Shown: piece after piece, positions 6,158 through 6,426 of the stretch
Layout of the letters: each line of letters begins with the position of its first letter
How positions within the stretch are numbered: the stretch's first letter is position 1
Assembly (NCBI GenBank): GCA_030630905.1
Contig: DAOVMB010000154.1
Coordinates: 1-6,426 of the forward strand
Reading direction: 5' to 3'
DNA from: Sedimentisphaerales bacterium
GTDB lineage: Bacteria > Planctomycetota > Phycisphaerae > Sedimentisphaerales > Anaerobacaceae
Length of the DNA: 6,426 nucleotides
Made by a program: the position numbers and the translations under genes
The notes under the pieces: model-generated
Seen by the model: the letters and a program-made list of their open reading frames with translations, nothing else
Told to the model about the DNA's origin: nothing
The model's database searches: none

Positions 6158-6229
6158 TTGTCATTCCGCACTTGATGCGGAATCCAATATGCCAACGATT
6201 CTGGATTCCCGCTTTCGCGGGAATGACAA
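6158..6229. repeat. Two-hairpin palindromic repeat (REP/dRS3-like), also a possible terminator
   Basis: Two inverted hairpins lie 28 bp after the isomerase stop: ATTCCGCA-CTTGA-TGCGGAAT (6163-6183) and ATTCCCGC-TTTC-GCGGGAAT (6205-6224). The outer ends also pair (TTGTCATTCC 6158-6167 with GGAATGACAA 6220-6229), as do the inner flanks (AATCCA 6181-6186 with TGGATT 6202-6207), so the whole element can form a cruciform. The second hairpin fits ATTCCC-N8-GGGAAT, the pattern of the dRS3 repeat known from Neisseria and of similar repeats in many bacteria. No T run follows, so termination would be weak or factor-assisted; stabilising the operon's mRNA 3' end is also possible. Confidence 0.8.
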
Positions 6230-6381
6230 GCCAAGTTTCGGCTAATTCAAGATACCCATTTTAACAAGAGCAACATCCAAGATCAACCATAATTAATGCT
6301 CATACAAGCTTTTGTGTCTCTTTTTAACCCGCTTGAATATTTTTACTTTCTAAAAAATTTGAAAAATATTTTATTTTTTAG
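6230..6381. other. Non-coding A/T-rich stretch with roughly phased A/T tracts
   Basis: No gene is visible between the palindromic repeat and the right-edge promoter. The last 40 bp carry A or T runs centred near 6342, 6354, 6364 and 6376, about one helical turn apart, including the palindrome AAAATATTTT (6363-6372). Such tracts bend DNA and, next to a -35 box, can act as an UP element. Confidence 0.45.
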
Positions 6382-6410
6382 TTGACATTGCATAGTTTGC
6401 TATACATAAT
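6382..6410 (+). promoter_or_regulatory. Promoter reading out of the right edge
   Basis: TTGACA (6382-6387) and CATAAT (6405-6410) are 17 bp apart, eleven of twelve consensus bases. Predicted transcription starts near 6417, so the gene it serves lies to the right of the window. A/T tracts directly upstream suggest a strong promoter. TGCATAG (6389-6395) and CTATACA (6400-6406) form an inverted repeat with one mismatch between the two boxes, a possible operator. Confidence 0.7.
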
Positions 6411-6426
6411 AAGTAAAACAAGTCAA

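Noticed and set aside
6130..6240. CRISPR-like or tRNA-like structure in the GC hairpin region
   Set aside because: There are only two inverted copies with no spaced direct repeats, and no cloverleaf or CCA end. A palindromic intergenic repeat explains it fully.

Overview
The window looks like chromosomal DNA of a planctomycete, most likely from the Phycisphaerae/Sedimentisphaerales side of the phylum. This is inferred from gene content, not from a marker gene. The pointers are a secreted parallel beta-helix protein with the 'DP.F....DYHL...SPCID.GDP...NMGAYGGT' closing block, a stand-alone prepilin-like protein with a C-terminal 'TDGHV' signature, and an enolase-superfamily protein next to a TIM-barrel sugar isomerase, both of the style common in these genomes. 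All four genes are on the + strand.

Layout: bases 1-2402 hold the 3' part of a large beta-helix protein whose start lies left of the window. Bases 2403-2667 are non-coding and carry a consensus housekeeping promoter (TTGACA-N17-TATAAT), followed by an ~84-nt leader with small competing hairpins. Bases 2668-3540 encode the prepilin-like protein. Bases 3541-3867 are non-coding: a degenerate 7-bp tandem repeat directly after the stop codon, a perfect 9-bp dyad, and a second promoter (TTGACC-N17-TATAAA) with a dyad over its -10 box. Bases 3868-5271 (enolase superfamily) and 5293-6129 (sugar isomerase/epimerase-like) form a two-gene operon with a 21-bp gap. Bases 6130-6426 contain no gene. They carry a two-hairpin palindromic element of the ATTCCC-N8-GGGAAT kind, then A/T-tract DNA leading into a third promoter (TTGACA-N17-CATAAT) that points out of the right edge.

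How the genes fit together: the enolase-superfamily protein keeps a full set of predicted metal-binding and catalytic residues, and its partner keeps the Glu/Asp/His/Glu metal site of xylose-isomerase-like barrels. Together they suggest a small catabolic unit acting on a sugar acid or related polyol; the substrate cannot be read from sequence. The beta-helix and prepilin-like proteins are surface or envelope proteins with their own transcription, and nothing ties them to the catabolic pair. The points most worth following are the promoter-embedded dyads, the repeat elements and the unassigned enolase subgroup. I found no clear sign of a wholly new system such as a defence island, CRISPR array, retroelement or biosynthetic cluster.
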